Source: Burkholderiaceae bacterium 16
GTDB lineage: Bacteria; Pseudomonadota; Gammaproteobacteria; Burkholderiales; Burkholderiaceae
NCBI GenBank assembly: GCA_000955785.1
Contig: JYOD01000093.1
Coordinates: forward strand, 1 to 38,040
Direction: 5' to 3'
Length of the DNA: 38,040 bases
Below, in pieces: positions 7,487-16,236 of the stretch (position 1 is its first letter; every line of letters starts with the position of its first letter). The notes under the pieces were generated by a model. The model was not told the DNA's origin, ran no database searches, and was given only the letters and a program-made list of their open reading frames with translations. The translations under genes were made by a program, and so were the position numbers.

Positions 7487-7766
7487 TCTGTGCCCCCTCA
7501 CTGCCACCTCCGCACCGAGGTAATTTACGGCGCAGAGAGTCGATGAGAAAATGCGCCGATCCGCCTTGGATGGCCACTCGCTACGCATCACCGCACGTTC
7601 GGCATGTAGCATCCCGATAAAGGTTTCCCGGCCGATCCTGCCGTTGGGGAAGCGGACCGCGAACGGCCGAAATTGGCTGCAGATTCAGCCTTCTGACTGG
7701 ATCCCTGAACCATACCGCCCCCCGCCGTCTCGCCTTTCCAAACCCGCAATTCGGCGATGCCCCCCC
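7487..7766. other. Intergenic region between convergent genes
   Basis: Between the end of the AraC-type gene and the terminator of the exported-protein operon (7767-7808; the gap continues to 7874). Open frames here are short, overlapping and proline/arginine-rich, as expected from GC-rich non-coding DNA. No further feature seen. Confidence 0.5.
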
Positions 7767-7808
7767 AAAAAAAACGCTGCAGACCGGCAACCTTGCCGCC
7801 CTGCAGCG
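7767..7808 (-). terminator. Rho-independent terminator of the four-gene exported-protein operon
   Basis: On the minus strand CGCTGCAG (7808-7801) pairs with CTGCAGCG (7782-7775), with an inner GGCAA/TTGCC stem, and is followed by eight T (A8 at 7767-7774 on the plus strand). It lies 67 nt after the stop codon at 7875. Confidence 0.9.
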
Positions 7809-7874
7809 CTCTCCCAAGGGCCACCGGGTCCCAGGCCAGGGATCTTCCCGGCCCGGCCGCGGTGGTCCGGGCGA

Positions 7875-8564
7875 TCAGATTTCGTCGACGCGCTTCGGCT
7901 TGTCCGAGGCCGAGGTCGGCAGCGCGGCGATCTTGCCGCTCTTTGCCAGCTTCAGCAGGCCTTCACCGATCTTGGCGGTGCTGACGGCCTGGGCGCTGAC
8001 CGACGACACCACATCCTTCAACGCGCCCAGGCGCGGCAACAGCGTCGGATTCGCCGTCACGCCCGAAACCAGGGCCGTGCTGCCTTCCGCCAGTTGCTTG
8101 TCCTTCAGCACGCCCAACATGAACGTGTACGCGGCATTGCCGAACGATGCCAGCTGTGCCTTGTTCATGGCCTTGAGCTTGTCCTGCACTTCCTGGCTGG
8201 CGAGCGACTTCTGCAGCAAGGTGGCTTCGTCGTCGCGGATCTTGTTCAGCGCCGCGGCCTTCTCGGCGGGATCGGCGATGTTGTTGGCGGCTGCCAGCTT
8301 GGCTTCCTGCGCCGCGGTCTCTTCCTTGCTCGCCACGGCCTTGAAGATGTGGCGGGACGCCGTGCCGATCATCTGGTCGGCGTCTTGCGCGGTCTGGATG
8401 AACGCATCGATGTCGCCGGCAGACACTGCGCTGGCCGACGTGCCACCGCCAACGCCCGGAATGGCAGCGGTCAGGTTGCCGAGGCCGAAGGCCATGGCCT
8501 GCGGCGCCGACGTTGCCAGGACGGCAACCAGCAGGCTGCCCAGGAGTGCGGATGTTTTATTCAC
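7875..8564 (-). CDS. Exported alanine-rich protein of unknown function, last gene of the exported cluster
   Basis: A 229-aa protein. Residues 1-25 are a signal peptide (MNKTSALLGSLLVAVLATSA, ending AMA before FGLG). The rest is mainly alpha-helical by composition: charged, alanine- and lysine-rich stretches (KEETAAQEAKLAAANNIADP, then an EKAAALNKIRDDE segment) with no cysteine and no transmembrane segment after the signal, so a soluble periplasmic protein is likely. I do not recognise a family. It starts 18 nt downstream of the 671-aa gene and ends at a strong terminator, so it belongs to the same transcript. The abundance of small helical segments suggests a chaperone- or adaptor-like role, but that is only a guess. 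Confidence 0.8.
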   Translation of the reverse strand: MNKTSALLGSLLVAVLATSAPQAMAFGLGNLTAAIPGVGGGTSASAVSAGDIDAFIQTAQDADQMIGTASRHIFKAVASKEETAAQEAKLAAANNIADPAEKAAALNKIRDDEATLLQKSLASQEVQDKLKAMNKAQLASFGNAAYTFMLGVLKDKQLAEGSTALVSGVTANPTLLPRLGALKDVVSSVSAQAVSTAKIGEGLLKLAKSGKIAALPTSASDKPKRVDEI

Positions 8565-8582
8565 AGCAGTGATTCCTTGGTT

Positions 8583-10598
8583 TTAGTTGGGGTTCAACAA
8601 TTGCTTCATGACACCATCGAGACTGGCCCGCGTGTCTTTGTCCAGATCGATGCCTTGCAAGGCGCCGACGTTCGCGGCATCGGTCGTTGCTGGATAGCCG
8701 CCTGTCGTAAAGCCGTGCTCCAGGATGGCCTGGCCCGTTACGCTGCCGGCGGACTTCTGCCGGTAGGCCAGGCGGATGCCATAGCCCTGCGCGCACATGC
8801 CGTCATCGCATTTCTTGTCCTTCGGGTCGATGCGATACAACGCCTCCAGGCACCGGTCGTAGGTACCGGGGCGCAACTCGAGATTCTTGCCGAATCCGGA
8901 CTGGCCGCCGACCTTGTTCTTGACCAGGTCCGCCAGGCCCGGGTTGATCATGAGGATCGGTGCGCGTGCGGCGCCGGCATAGGCCAGCAGATTGAAACGC
9001 TCCAGCGCGACCGAGCCCACCTGGCTCTTCTCTGCGGGGCAGAACGCCATGCGCTGACCGCCGGTACCCGCCCTGGCCACGCTGTCGACCAGCACCAGGT
9101 CGCCGCTGCCCGGCCTGGGCGGCTTGCCCGCAACCGGCAGGATCGGCGCCGCGCTGACGCTGGCACCGTCGCGGCTGACGACGCTGGCCTCCCAGGTGGG
9201 AACCAGGGCATCCTCGGCAAGGCTGCCGGGCCTGCCGGCGTTGTGATAGACGCGGATCGTGTCGCCAACCTGCAGGTTCATGCCGGGATCGTCGACCTGG
9301 AAGCTGTCCGATGACACTGCGCTCACCGTTAGCGACAGCGGCTTGAACCGGACCTCCTTGCCGAACTGTTCCGCCAGATCATTCAGCGCATTCTTCAGCA
9401 CCACCTCGCGGCGATCCGCGGCGTTGAATCCGGCGTTGTCCGTCACCGTGTCGTCGATGCGCTGGCTCACATCCGCCGCGTATAGCACGCGGCCGTCGCG
9501 CGACAGGAGCTCCGCGAATGCCCACGCCTGATAGCTCTGTTGGGTCTTGTAGCTCAGGTTGGTCGGCAGCGCATAGTGCTTGGCGGGCGGGACCACCAGC
9601 CGGATGAAGTAGTCCGGCAAGGCCCGATTGCCGCTGACTTCGTGCCCGATATTGGTATTGCTGTCGATCGAGGCCTGCACCTGGCTGAAGTTGGCATTGA
9701 GCGGCAAGGTGGCAAACGGCGCGCTGCTGCCCAGCTTGTCGGTGAACAACTGCGTGCTGACCGCGTGCGACAGATCGGGATTGCCATCGCTCACCAGCGC
9801 CAGCACACGCGGCTTCTTGACGTCGGACAGCGCCATGGTGCTGGCGCGGCTGAAGATGGTGCCGTCCTTCGGCGATCCCAGCACGGGCACCGCCACTGCA
9901 TAGCCCTGCCCCGCATACTCGACGCGGATCTCGGACTCGCCATCGTTCATGACGTCGCCCTTGCCGATGCCCGCCTGGTAGCCCTTGTCCAGGATCACGA
10001 AACCGCGCCACGTGTCGGCAACCCTGGTTTCGACCACATAGGGATTGAACTGCCTGGCCGCGGCCGTCAGTGTGCTGTCCAGCAGCGCGGCGAAGCCGGA
10101 ACGGTAGGCCGCCGCCACCTTGGAATCGATAGCCGGCGCGCCTTGCGCGCGCGTGACGGTCAGCACGTCGTAGCGCGTCTGGCTGAAGGACTGCAGCACC
10201 TCGCCCGTCATCGGATTGCTGAAATATACGCTCAGCGTGATCGGCAGGTAGATGTCCGCGGTGCCGTCGGACTTGTCGATCCGATAGCGGGAAACGCGCG
10301 TCACCTGCACCGACAGCGCCAGCGTGCGCAGCCGGTTCTTGCTGTCCAGGTTCGGCGCGAGACCCTTGAAATAGGCCTGTGCCCGTTGCTGCAGCAGCGG
10401 GATGGCCTGCTTCACGTCGAGCGCGGCGCGGAAGGCCGGATCGACCTTGCTGCTGCCCGTTCCCGCCGTCCCGGCCGGGGCATCATCGAAGAAAATGCCG
10501 GGGACGACATAGAGGCCGACCGGCGCCGCGGCGCCGGCCGGCCCCGCCAATGCAGCAAGCGCTAGGGCCGCGCCGATGGTCAATGCGTTACGGCGCAT
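8583..10598 (-). CDS. Large exported protein of unknown function with CsgG/FlgT-like features
   Basis: A 671-aa protein with a signal peptide in residues 1-24 (AGPAGAA before APVGLYVVPG). Region 60-190 alternates strands and helices around 'GEVLQSFSQTRYDVLTV', and 260-415 resembles a second alpha/beta domain (RVLALVSDGNPD to ALNDLAEQFGKEV). Region 420-505, SLTVSAVSSDSFQVDDPG then LQVGDTIRVYH to GDLVLV, looks like the small beta-barrel at the C-terminus of flagellar protein FlgT and CsgG-linked proteins. The last 150 residues hold four cysteines (FCPAEK, DRCLEAL, KKCDDGMC) able to form disulfides in the periplasm. No certain family. It follows the 547-aa gene with no gap worth noting (10598 vs 10600) and so is translationally coupled to it. 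The resemblance to FlgT/CsgG is by eye only. Confidence 0.8.
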   Translation of the reverse strand: MRRNALTIGAALALAALAGPAGAAAPVGLYVVPGIFFDDAPAGTAGTGSSKVDPAFRAALDVKQAIPLLQQRAQAYFKGLAPNLDSKNRLRTLALSVQVTRVSRYRIDKSDGTADIYLPITLSVYFSNPMTGEVLQSFSQTRYDVLTVTRAQGAPAIDSKVAAAYRSGFAALLDSTLTAAARQFNPYVVETRVADTWRGFVILDKGYQAGIGKGDVMNDGESEIRVEYAGQGYAVAVPVLGSPKDGTIFSRASTMALSDVKKPRVLALVSDGNPDLSHAVSTQLFTDKLGSSAPFATLPLNANFSQVQASIDSNTNIGHEVSGNRALPDYFIRLVVPPAKHYALPTNLSYKTQQSYQAWAFAELLSRDGRVLYAADVSQRIDDTVTDNAGFNAADRREVVLKNALNDLAEQFGKEVRFKPLSLTVSAVSSDSFQVDDPGMNLQVGDTIRVYHNAGRPGSLAEDALVPTWEASVVSRDGASVSAAPILPVAGKPPRPGSGDLVLVDSVARAGTGGQRMAFCPAEKSQVGSVALERFNLLAYAGAARAPILMINPGLADLVKNKVGGQSGFGKNLELRPGTYDRCLEALYRIDPKDKKCDDGMCAQGYGIRLAYRQKSAGSVTGQAILEHGFTTGGYPATTDAANVGALQGIDLDKDTRASLDGVMKQLLNPN

Positions 10599-10599
10599 G

Positions 10600-12243
10600 T
10601 CAGCGGACCGCCTTGGGCTTGCTGCACCCGTTCATGCACAAGGTGATGATATTGCCGTCCACCATCGAATCGAGGCTGGTGAACTGCGGGTTGTTGCCAA
10701 GAGCCATCGCCACCGCCTGGTCCAGGGGGTCGCTGCCCTTGTAGATCGCCACGATCTCCACCTGGCTCGCGCCGGCCTGGCGTTGCGTCGCCTTGTCCAG
10801 GCCCGGCACCGTCTTCAACGCCTGGCTGAACGCCGTGCGGCTCATCAGCGAGAGGTTGCCGCCAGTCAGGCGGATGACGTATTCCGCGCCGTACATGGTG
10901 CGCTTCTTGGTGAACTCCTGGATGCGCTTGCCCACCTGGTTGCCCAGGCTCCCCGCCAGCTTGACGGCCAGCTTGGCGCGGCAATCGTCTGACGAAATGC
11001 CGATGGCGGCTTCCGATTGCGTGGCCGAACCGATATCTTCGCCCGTCTTGGTCGAGAAGGTCTTGGTGCTCGCCACGCCCGTGCACGCCGGCTGGCCGGA
11101 GTTCTTGTCGGTGCCGATGTCATAGATGACGGACGAGCCGATCATCAGGTAGTCCGCCGTCGCTTCCTGGCGCGCGAAGTCCACGTATTTGGCAAGCTCG
11201 GCGCCGTTTTCGAGCTGGTCCAGTGTGATGGCGCGATTGCCGAAGTACTTGCTCTTGAAGATCGCGTTGTCGAGGACCTTGATGTCCAGGTCGCCGAGCT
11301 GGCCCTTGAGCTCGTTGTAGGTGTAGTTCTTCTTGTCCGGACCCGTATTCTGCGGCTGGTACTTGACCAGCTTGCGGAAGTAAGTGTTGTTGTGATCTTC
11401 CGCGTTGACACTGCGCGCATAGGCGGATTGCGACGACGAGGCAGCCGCCACATTGCTGCTGCTGGCCACGGCAACCTGCCGCGAAGCTGCGCCCGCGGCC
11501 TGGTGGCTGCTGGCGCTTGCCGCGTCATACCTGCCCGAGTCGCGCCCCGCGACCGACGCCTGCCCGCCATAACCGTCGCGCGCTGCGCCCGCAACCTGCG
11601 TGTCGCGAGCCGCGCTGACGCGGCTGGCCGACGCATCCTTCACGGCATAGGCTGCCTGCTCCTTGGCGGCATAGGCGCTGTTGCTGCTGGCGGCATAGGC
11701 GGATTTCTTCGAACTGGCGGCGGCTTCCTTTTCGTTATAGTGCGAACCTTCCTCATGGCGGAATTCGGTGAGTTCCTCCAGTGGCGCGCGCAGGTTGGTC
11801 GGCGTCGTGAAGAACTCATCCATCATGACCAGGATCGGCTGGCTGCGGGTAGCCGTCGTATTCATGGCCAGGCCCAGGTCGCTGATCTGCGAGCGCAGGG
11901 CCTTGTCGTCCATGCGCAGCGTGATGCTGACCTGGTACTGGCCATCCGCGGAACTCGGCGTAAGGCTATAGAAGGATTCCTCGCCGACCTGTACCACCAG
12001 GTCATCCAGCTTCGCCTGCACTTCGGGGTTCTTGCTGGTCCCTGCGCCGACAACCTTGTCCAGCGCGGCCAGCACGGCATTGCGCTTTGCCTGCCGCAGC
12101 GCCGAGGTCCGCACGGAGTTCAGGTCATCCGAGATCTTGGCCGATCCGACGCCGCGCGCCTCGATATCCATGGCATATGCGCCCGGAATGGCGACCGTGG
12201 CCGCGATCGCCGCGGCCAGCAAGTTCTTGCTGAAAACGTTCAT
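10600..12243 (-). CDS. Exported protein with FlgT/LpoB-like parts and a Ser/Ala/Tyr-rich linker
   Basis: A 547-aa protein. Signal peptide 1-24 (GAYA before MDIEARGVG). Residues 25-130 (SVRTSALRQAKRNAVLAALD, then a short beta stretch) resemble the FlgT N-terminal/LPP20-like fold. Residues 171-280 are low complexity, with SAYAA, AAYAV and SAYAR units and runs of Ser and Ala. Residues 285-470 include ADYLMIGSSVIYDIG and AKLAVKLAGSLGNQVGKRIQ, reminiscent of CsgG/LpoB-type domains, and 475-540 end in a VEIVAIYKGSDPLDQAVAMA segment like the FlgT N-module repeat. Family assignment is by resemblance, not certain. It lies 8 nt downstream of the lipoprotein gene. No flagellar or curli gene is nearby, so a separate envelope function is likely. 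Confidence 0.82.
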   Translation of the reverse strand: MNVFSKNLLAAAIAATVAIPGAYAMDIEARGVGSAKISDDLNSVRTSALRQAKRNAVLAALDKVVGAGTSKNPEVQAKLDDLVVQVGEESFYSLTPSSADGQYQVSITLRMDDKALRSQISDLGLAMNTTATRSQPILVMMDEFFTTPTNLRAPLEELTEFRHEEGSHYNEKEAAASSKKSAYAASSNSAYAAKEQAAYAVKDASASRVSAARDTQVAGAARDGYGGQASVAGRDSGRYDAASASSHQAAGAASRQVAVASSSNVAAASSSQSAYARSVNAEDHNNTYFRKLVKYQPQNTGPDKKNYTYNELKGQLGDLDIKVLDNAIFKSKYFGNRAITLDQLENGAELAKYVDFARQEATADYLMIGSSVIYDIGTDKNSGQPACTGVASTKTFSTKTGEDIGSATQSEAAIGISSDDCRAKLAVKLAGSLGNQVGKRIQEFTKKRTMYGAEYVIRLTGGNLSLMSRTAFSQALKTVPGLDKATQRQAGASQVEIVAIYKGSDPLDQAVAMALGNNPQFTSLDSMVDGNIITLCMNGCSKPKAVR

Positions 12244-12251
12244 ATTGGGAA

Positions 12252-12752
12252 TTATTTTGAATGGGGAAGCGTGACCGAGACATCGCCGGCGCGCACCACT
12301 GTGCCTGCCGGTGTTTCGTCAATGGAGGTGTCGCCGGCTCGCGCGGTGGTATCGAGCAAGCGGAAGCGCTGCAGCAGCGCCCTGTATTCGCCTGACGAGC
12401 GCAGCGGTTCCAGATACTGGCTGTCGTTGATCCGCGCGGCGTCGCGCATGCCTTTGCCGAGCGCGGTCTCGAGCGCGGCCAGTGCGGCCAGCCAGCTGCC
12501 GGTGGCGGCCTTGGCCTCTGCCGCGGCCAGCCAGACATTCGCGTCTTCGGGATTCGATGCGGTCAGTTGATCGGCCAGCGTGACGGCCTGGCCAAAACTC
12601 TCTTGATCGAGCGCGGCTTGCACTTGCCCGACCTTCGCGGCAGAAGGCCCGGATTTGGCATCTTCTGCTTCCTTCTCCGTGAAATTACAGCCGGATACCA
12701 GCAACACGCACGTCAGCACCGCCAACGGCAACTGCCTGTTGTAAAACTTCAT
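12252..12752 (-). CDS. Lipoprotein with tetratricopeptide-like repeats, first gene of the exported cluster
   Basis: A 166-aa protein starting MKFYNRQLPL at 12752; the frame is open to 12809, but only this start gives a normal lipoprotein signal with lipobox LVSGC (C22). GAGAATAAG precedes the ATG. Residues about 40-105 (AKVGQVQAALDQESFGQAVT; NPEDANVWLAAAEAKAATGS; AALAALETALGKGM) read as two to three TPR-like helical pairs, a protein-binding scaffold. The C-terminal 40 residues are polar. N22 and F23 follow the lipid cysteine, without Asp at +2, so outer-membrane sorting is expected. Together with the next three exported proteins it suggests an envelope complex anchored by this lipoprotein, by analogy with LpoB, CsgG or FlgT systems. 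Confidence 0.82.
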   Translation of the reverse strand: MKFYNRQLPLAVLTCVLLVSGCNFTEKEAEDAKSGPSAAKVGQVQAALDQESFGQAVTLADQLTASNPEDANVWLAAAEAKAATGSWLAALAALETALGKGMRDAARINDSQYLEPLRSSGEYRALLQRFRLLDTTARAGDTSIDETPAGTVVRAGDVSVTLPHSK

Positions 12753-13126
12753 TCTTATTCTCGTTGATAGCGAATCGGCCTTTGGGCGGACATCGGGAGA
12801 CCAGACCACGTCACCCCGACCGAGGCATCGTCGGCCTCCAGCCTCTAAGCAAGCACTTTGTTATCGGCTGCAGCAACCCGTTCTTAAGCGCCCGATTAAC
12901 AATCTCGCCCCCCACATTGGTGGGGTGACCGGGCCCTCGTAAAGCCATCGTCGCCATCGGGTGCTCTATCGACTCGCCATCGCCCCCCAAGGCATATCCG
13001 GCACATCCGCGATACAGGTAACACGCGCTGGAATCGGCTCAGGCCCGGCATTGATGTCTCGCGGCATCGTTGCCGGATACAATTCGGCAGCGCCTGACCT
13101 GTCCAATACCGACCTGACCCCAATCC
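12753..13126. other. Divergent intergenic region (promoters of the exported cluster and of the synthase)
   Basis: A 374-bp gap between two divergent genes. A 6-bp-stem hairpin CCCCACATTGGTGGGG lies at 12910-12925 and could be an operator. No clear sigma-70 pair was found for either gene, and no coding frame with a plausible start was seen. Confidence 0.45.
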
Positions 13127-14179
13127 ATGCCTAACCCCACCCGGGCCTTCCTCCTTGGCCCGCTACTGAAAGGCGTTTCACGTTCTTTCTACCTGACGCT
13201 GCGCGTGCTGCCCGCGGGGATGCGCGATCCCGTTGGCCTGGCATATCTGCTGGCTCGCGCCGCGGACACGATCGCCGACACTTCGCTCATTCCGCCGCAG
13301 CAACGGCTGGATCTGCTCCTGTCGCTGCGCGATCAGGTCAACGGCGCCGCGGACGACGGGACGTTCCTGCGACGCATGGCGGTGGAAGTCGCGGGGCAGC
13401 AGACGCAGTCGGACGAGAAGGTCCTGCTCGAGTCGCTGGGGCCCGCGCTGTCGATATTGTCCCAGTTGAGCGAGTCCGACCGGGCGGCAGTGCGCGAGAT
13501 CGTGACGACCCTGACGACGGGCATGGAGTTTGATCTCCGTACCTTCCCCGACGAATGCTCCGGGCAGATCGTCGCGCTTCGCGAACCGGAAGAGCTTGAC
13601 CGGTACACCTACCTGGTTGCGGGATGCGTGGGGGAATTCTGGACCAAGATGACCTATGCGCACATGCCGGGAACACTCAAGGGTAGCCCGGAGACCATGC
13701 TGCACCGTGGCGTGCGCTTCGGAAAGGCACTGCAGTTGACGAACGTTCTGCGTGACTGCTGCAAGGACCTGCGCATCGGCCGTTGCTATCTGCCAGCCAC
13801 GCTGCTGGACCGGTTTGGATTAACGCCGCAAGATCTCTTGCTGCCGGCCAACGCCCTGCGCGCCCAACCCCTCCTGTTCGAGCTGATCCGCGAAACGCTG
13901 GATCACTTCCGGGAGGCGGTTGAATACACGCTCGCCATCCCGGCGTTCTCCATCCGGTTGCGGCTGGCGTGCCTGTGGCCGGTCCTCATCGGCCTGGAAA
14001 CCCTGCTGCTGCTCGTCAATAACGACGATTGGCTCGACCCCGGAAAAGTCTCCAAGGTACGACGCAGCAAGGTGTACCAGATCGTGGCGGCATCAGTGCC
14101 GCTGGTGGTCTCCGACAAACTGCTGCGTACCTGGGTTGACGGGCTGACCGGAAAGATCGAAGCCCGGCTGGGTAGCTGA
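13127..14179 (+). CDS. Squalene/phytoene synthase family protein
   Basis: A 350-aa protein. Both aspartate-rich motifs that bind Mg2+ and prenyl diphosphate are present: D47-T-I-A-D51 in LARAADTIADT and D210-C-C-K-D214 in LQLTNVLRDCCKDLRIGRCYLP; the opening GVSRSFYLTLRVLP is also typical. Members join two farnesyl or geranylgeranyl diphosphates head to head to squalene or phytoene at the inner membrane face. A hydrophobic C-terminal segment, IGLETLLLLV (about 288-297), fits membrane association. No HpnC/D/E, desaturase or squalene-hopene cyclase gene lies next to it, so the product and purpose are not set by context. No clear Shine-Dalgarno is seen before the ATG at 13127. It is divergent from the exported four-gene cluster. 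Confidence 0.9.
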   Translation: MPNPTRAFLLGPLLKGVSRSFYLTLRVLPAGMRDPVGLAYLLARAADTIADTSLIPPQQRLDLLLSLRDQVNGAADDGTFLRRMAVEVAGQQTQSDEKVLLESLGPALSILSQLSESDRAAVREIVTTLTTGMEFDLRTFPDECSGQIVALREPEELDRYTYLVAGCVGEFWTKMTYAHMPGTLKGSPETMLHRGVRFGKALQLTNVLRDCCKDLRIGRCYLPATLLDRFGLTPQDLLLPANALRAQPLLFELIRETLDHFREAVEYTLAIPAFSIRLRLACLWPVLIGLETLLLLVNNDDWLDPGKVSKVRRSKVYQIVAASVPLVVSDKLLRTWVDGLTGKIEARLGS

Positions 14180-14223
14180 CGGGACGCCGCCTCACCGGGC
14201 GACGTCCTCGCTGCCCGACGCGC

Positions 14224-15660
14224 TCAGGCTGCCGTCCGCGGCGGTTGCGGCCAGGGCCGTTGCGCGGGACGCATCTCCTCCCAGGCCCTGGCCATCTGCA
14301 GGACGCCCAGATCGTCGAAACGCCGTCCGGCAATCTGCAGGCCGATGGGCATGCCATCCGCCGCGTACCCGCAATTGACGGATGCCGCGGGCTGCTCGGA
14401 GAAGTTGTAGACGATCGTGAAGCTTGCCTGGTGAATCGGTTCGACGCCCTCGTATTCCACATGCGTCTGTTCCGCGCCAAACGCAGGCTGCGGGAAAACG
14501 GGCGAGAGCACATAGTCGAAATCGCGCGTGGCGGCCACGGTCGCCGCTCGCAGCGCCAGGCCTTGGGCGTGCGCCTTGTATAGCTGCTCGGCGCTGACCT
14601 CCTGGCTCTTCTGCACCGCCCACTGGATGGCTGGCGACGCCTTGCCGCGCCGCGCTTCGGGCAGACCGGAAAGGTCCATGCGTGTGCGCATGGACCAGAA
14701 GCGGCTAACGCCTTCGAGCATGCCCGGCTCGATCCACGGCCGGATCGGTTCGACGACCGCGCCGGCCACTTCGAACGCCCTGGCCGCCCTCTCCACCGCT
14801 TCGCGCACATCCGGATCGAGCGGGATGCCGCAGTCGAGCTCAAGCCACAAGCCGATACGCAGGCCCTTGAGGCTGCGATCCAGCCGGTTCCACTCAATAG
14901 CCTGGTAGGGCAAGCTCATATGGTCGCGCGCATCGGGCTGCGAAAGCACACGCATCATGAGCGCGGCATCCGCCACGGTGCGCGTCATCGGACCGGCAAC
15001 GCGCGCCGCATAAGGCGGATCGATCGGAATGCGGCCAAGGCTCGGCTTGAGCCCGAAGACGCCGCAGAAACCGGCCGGCCCGCGCACCGAGCCACCGATG
15101 TCCGTGCCGACATGCAAGGGACCATAGCCGGCCGCCGCTGCCGCGCCCGCGCCCGAACTGGAGCCGCCCGTATTCCGGCTGAGGTCCCATGGATTGCGCG
15201 TCAACGGGTGAAAGCTGGACATGGCCGCACCAAGCATGCCGAGGTCCGGCATCGTGGTCTTGCAGAGGAACACAGCCCCGGCTTCACGCAAGCGCGCCGC
15301 CGGCGGCGCATCCTTCGCGGCCGGGACCAGCTCGGTCGCGGCGCAGCCCAGCGGGACTGGCACCCCTTGCGTGGCGATGTTCTCCTTGATCGTCACCGGC
15401 ACGCCGTCCAGCGCCCCTTGCGGCGCGCCGCGCTGCCAGCGCGCCTCGGACTCGCGTGCCATCGCCAGCGCGCGCTGCGTGTCGAGGGCATAGGCCGCAT
15501 GGATATGCGGCTCCCATGCTTCCATTTGCGACAGCACGGCCTGGGTCACCTCCACTGGCGATAACGCCTTGCGGGCATAGAGGTCGAGCAGCGTCGTGGC
15601 GCTCAGTGCATTAAGGGCAGTTGCCTCGTTTGTCTCGTTTATTGTCATTGGGTCATCCAT
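14224..15660 (-). CDS. Amidase-signature hydrolase
   Basis: A 478-aa protein from the ATG at 15660; a GTG at 15684 and an ATG at 15648 are alternatives, none with a strong ribosome-binding site. The amidase-signature triad is visible: K92 in VTIKENIA, the cis-Ser in TGGSSSG (about S167/S168), and the nucleophile S191 in DIGGSVRGPA. Members hydrolyse amides, releasing ammonia or an amine; substrate cannot be told. It lies 59 nt downstream of the MarR-type gene on the same strand, so the pair is likely one operon. It is not part of GatCAB (no gatB or gatC nearby; C-terminus of generic amidases). Confidence 0.9.
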   Translation of the reverse strand: MDDPMTINETNEATALNALSATTLLDLYARKALSPVEVTQAVLSQMEAWEPHIHAAYALDTQRALAMARESEARWQRGAPQGALDGVPVTIKENIATQGVPVPLGCAATELVPAAKDAPPAARLREAGAVFLCKTTMPDLGMLGAAMSSFHPLTRNPWDLSRNTGGSSSGAGAAAAAGYGPLHVGTDIGGSVRGPAGFCGVFGLKPSLGRIPIDPPYAARVAGPMTRTVADAALMMRVLSQPDARDHMSLPYQAIEWNRLDRSLKGLRIGLWLELDCGIPLDPDVREAVERAARAFEVAGAVVEPIRPWIEPGMLEGVSRFWSMRTRMDLSGLPEARRGKASPAIQWAVQKSQEVSAEQLYKAHAQGLALRAATVAATRDFDYVLSPVFPQPAFGAEQTHVEYEGVEPIHQASFTIVYNFSEQPAASVNCGYAADGMPIGLQIAGRRFDDLGVLQMARAWEEMRPAQRPWPQPPRTAA

Positions 15661-15719
15661 GGGTGAAGGTCCATCAGCCAGCACCGGATTCGCAACCCCG
15701 GCACGGGGGAACGAAGAAT

Positions 15720-16217
15720 CTATGCGGCCCGCTTGGGCTTGACCCTGGCCGCCCCCTCCCCGCCGGCGTCCCTCGCGCGATGCTCGAGCGTATCCGTCAG
15801 CTTGTCGATGCAGCGATTGAAAGTCTTGAGCTCCGCCTCGGTCAGCGTGGCCAGCAATGCCTTCTCCAGCGTATTGCCGCGCTCGTAGGTTCGCTTCACC
15901 ATGCTCTCGCCCTCCGCGCTCAAGAACAGATTGATCTGCCGGGCATCGAGTTCGCCGATCTGCCGGCTCAGCAGCCCTTGCCGCACCAGCGCGCTGACCA
16001 GCTTCGACACCTGTGTCTTTTCGAGCAAGGAGAGTTCGATGAGCCGGCTCAGGGTCAGCCCCGGCTCCAGCGCAACCAGGCGAAGCACGCGCAGGTCCCG
16101 CACCGTGACGCCGAACTCGTTTTCGTAGAACTGCGAACCCGCCGCCTTGCTCAGTTCGCTCAGCCGATCGAGCCGGAACGACAGGTATTCGAGGATGGGG
16201 TGATCGGAGGATGGCAT
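15720..16217 (-). CDS. MarR-family transcriptional regulator
   Basis: A 165-aa protein starting MPSSDHPILEYLSFRLDRLS at 16217; the frame is open to 16292, but that part overlaps palindromic operator-like DNA. The winged helix is at about 40-105: TLSRLIELSLLEKTQVSKLV is the recognition part and RQGLLSRQIGELDARQINLF is the wing, matching MarR (PF12802/PF01047). MarR proteins generally repress until a phenolic or carboxylate ligand is bound. It precedes the amidase gene in the same direction and likely controls both. Confidence 0.9.
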   Translation of the reverse strand: MPSSDHPILEYLSFRLDRLSELSKAAGSQFYENEFGVTVRDLRVLRLVALEPGLTLSRLIELSLLEKTQVSKLVSALVRQGLLSRQIGELDARQINLFLSAEGESMVKRTYERGNTLEKALLATLTEAELKTFNRCIDKLTDTLEHRARDAGGEGAARVKPKRAA

Positions 16218-16236
16218 GCCACGCTTCGGAGAATTA

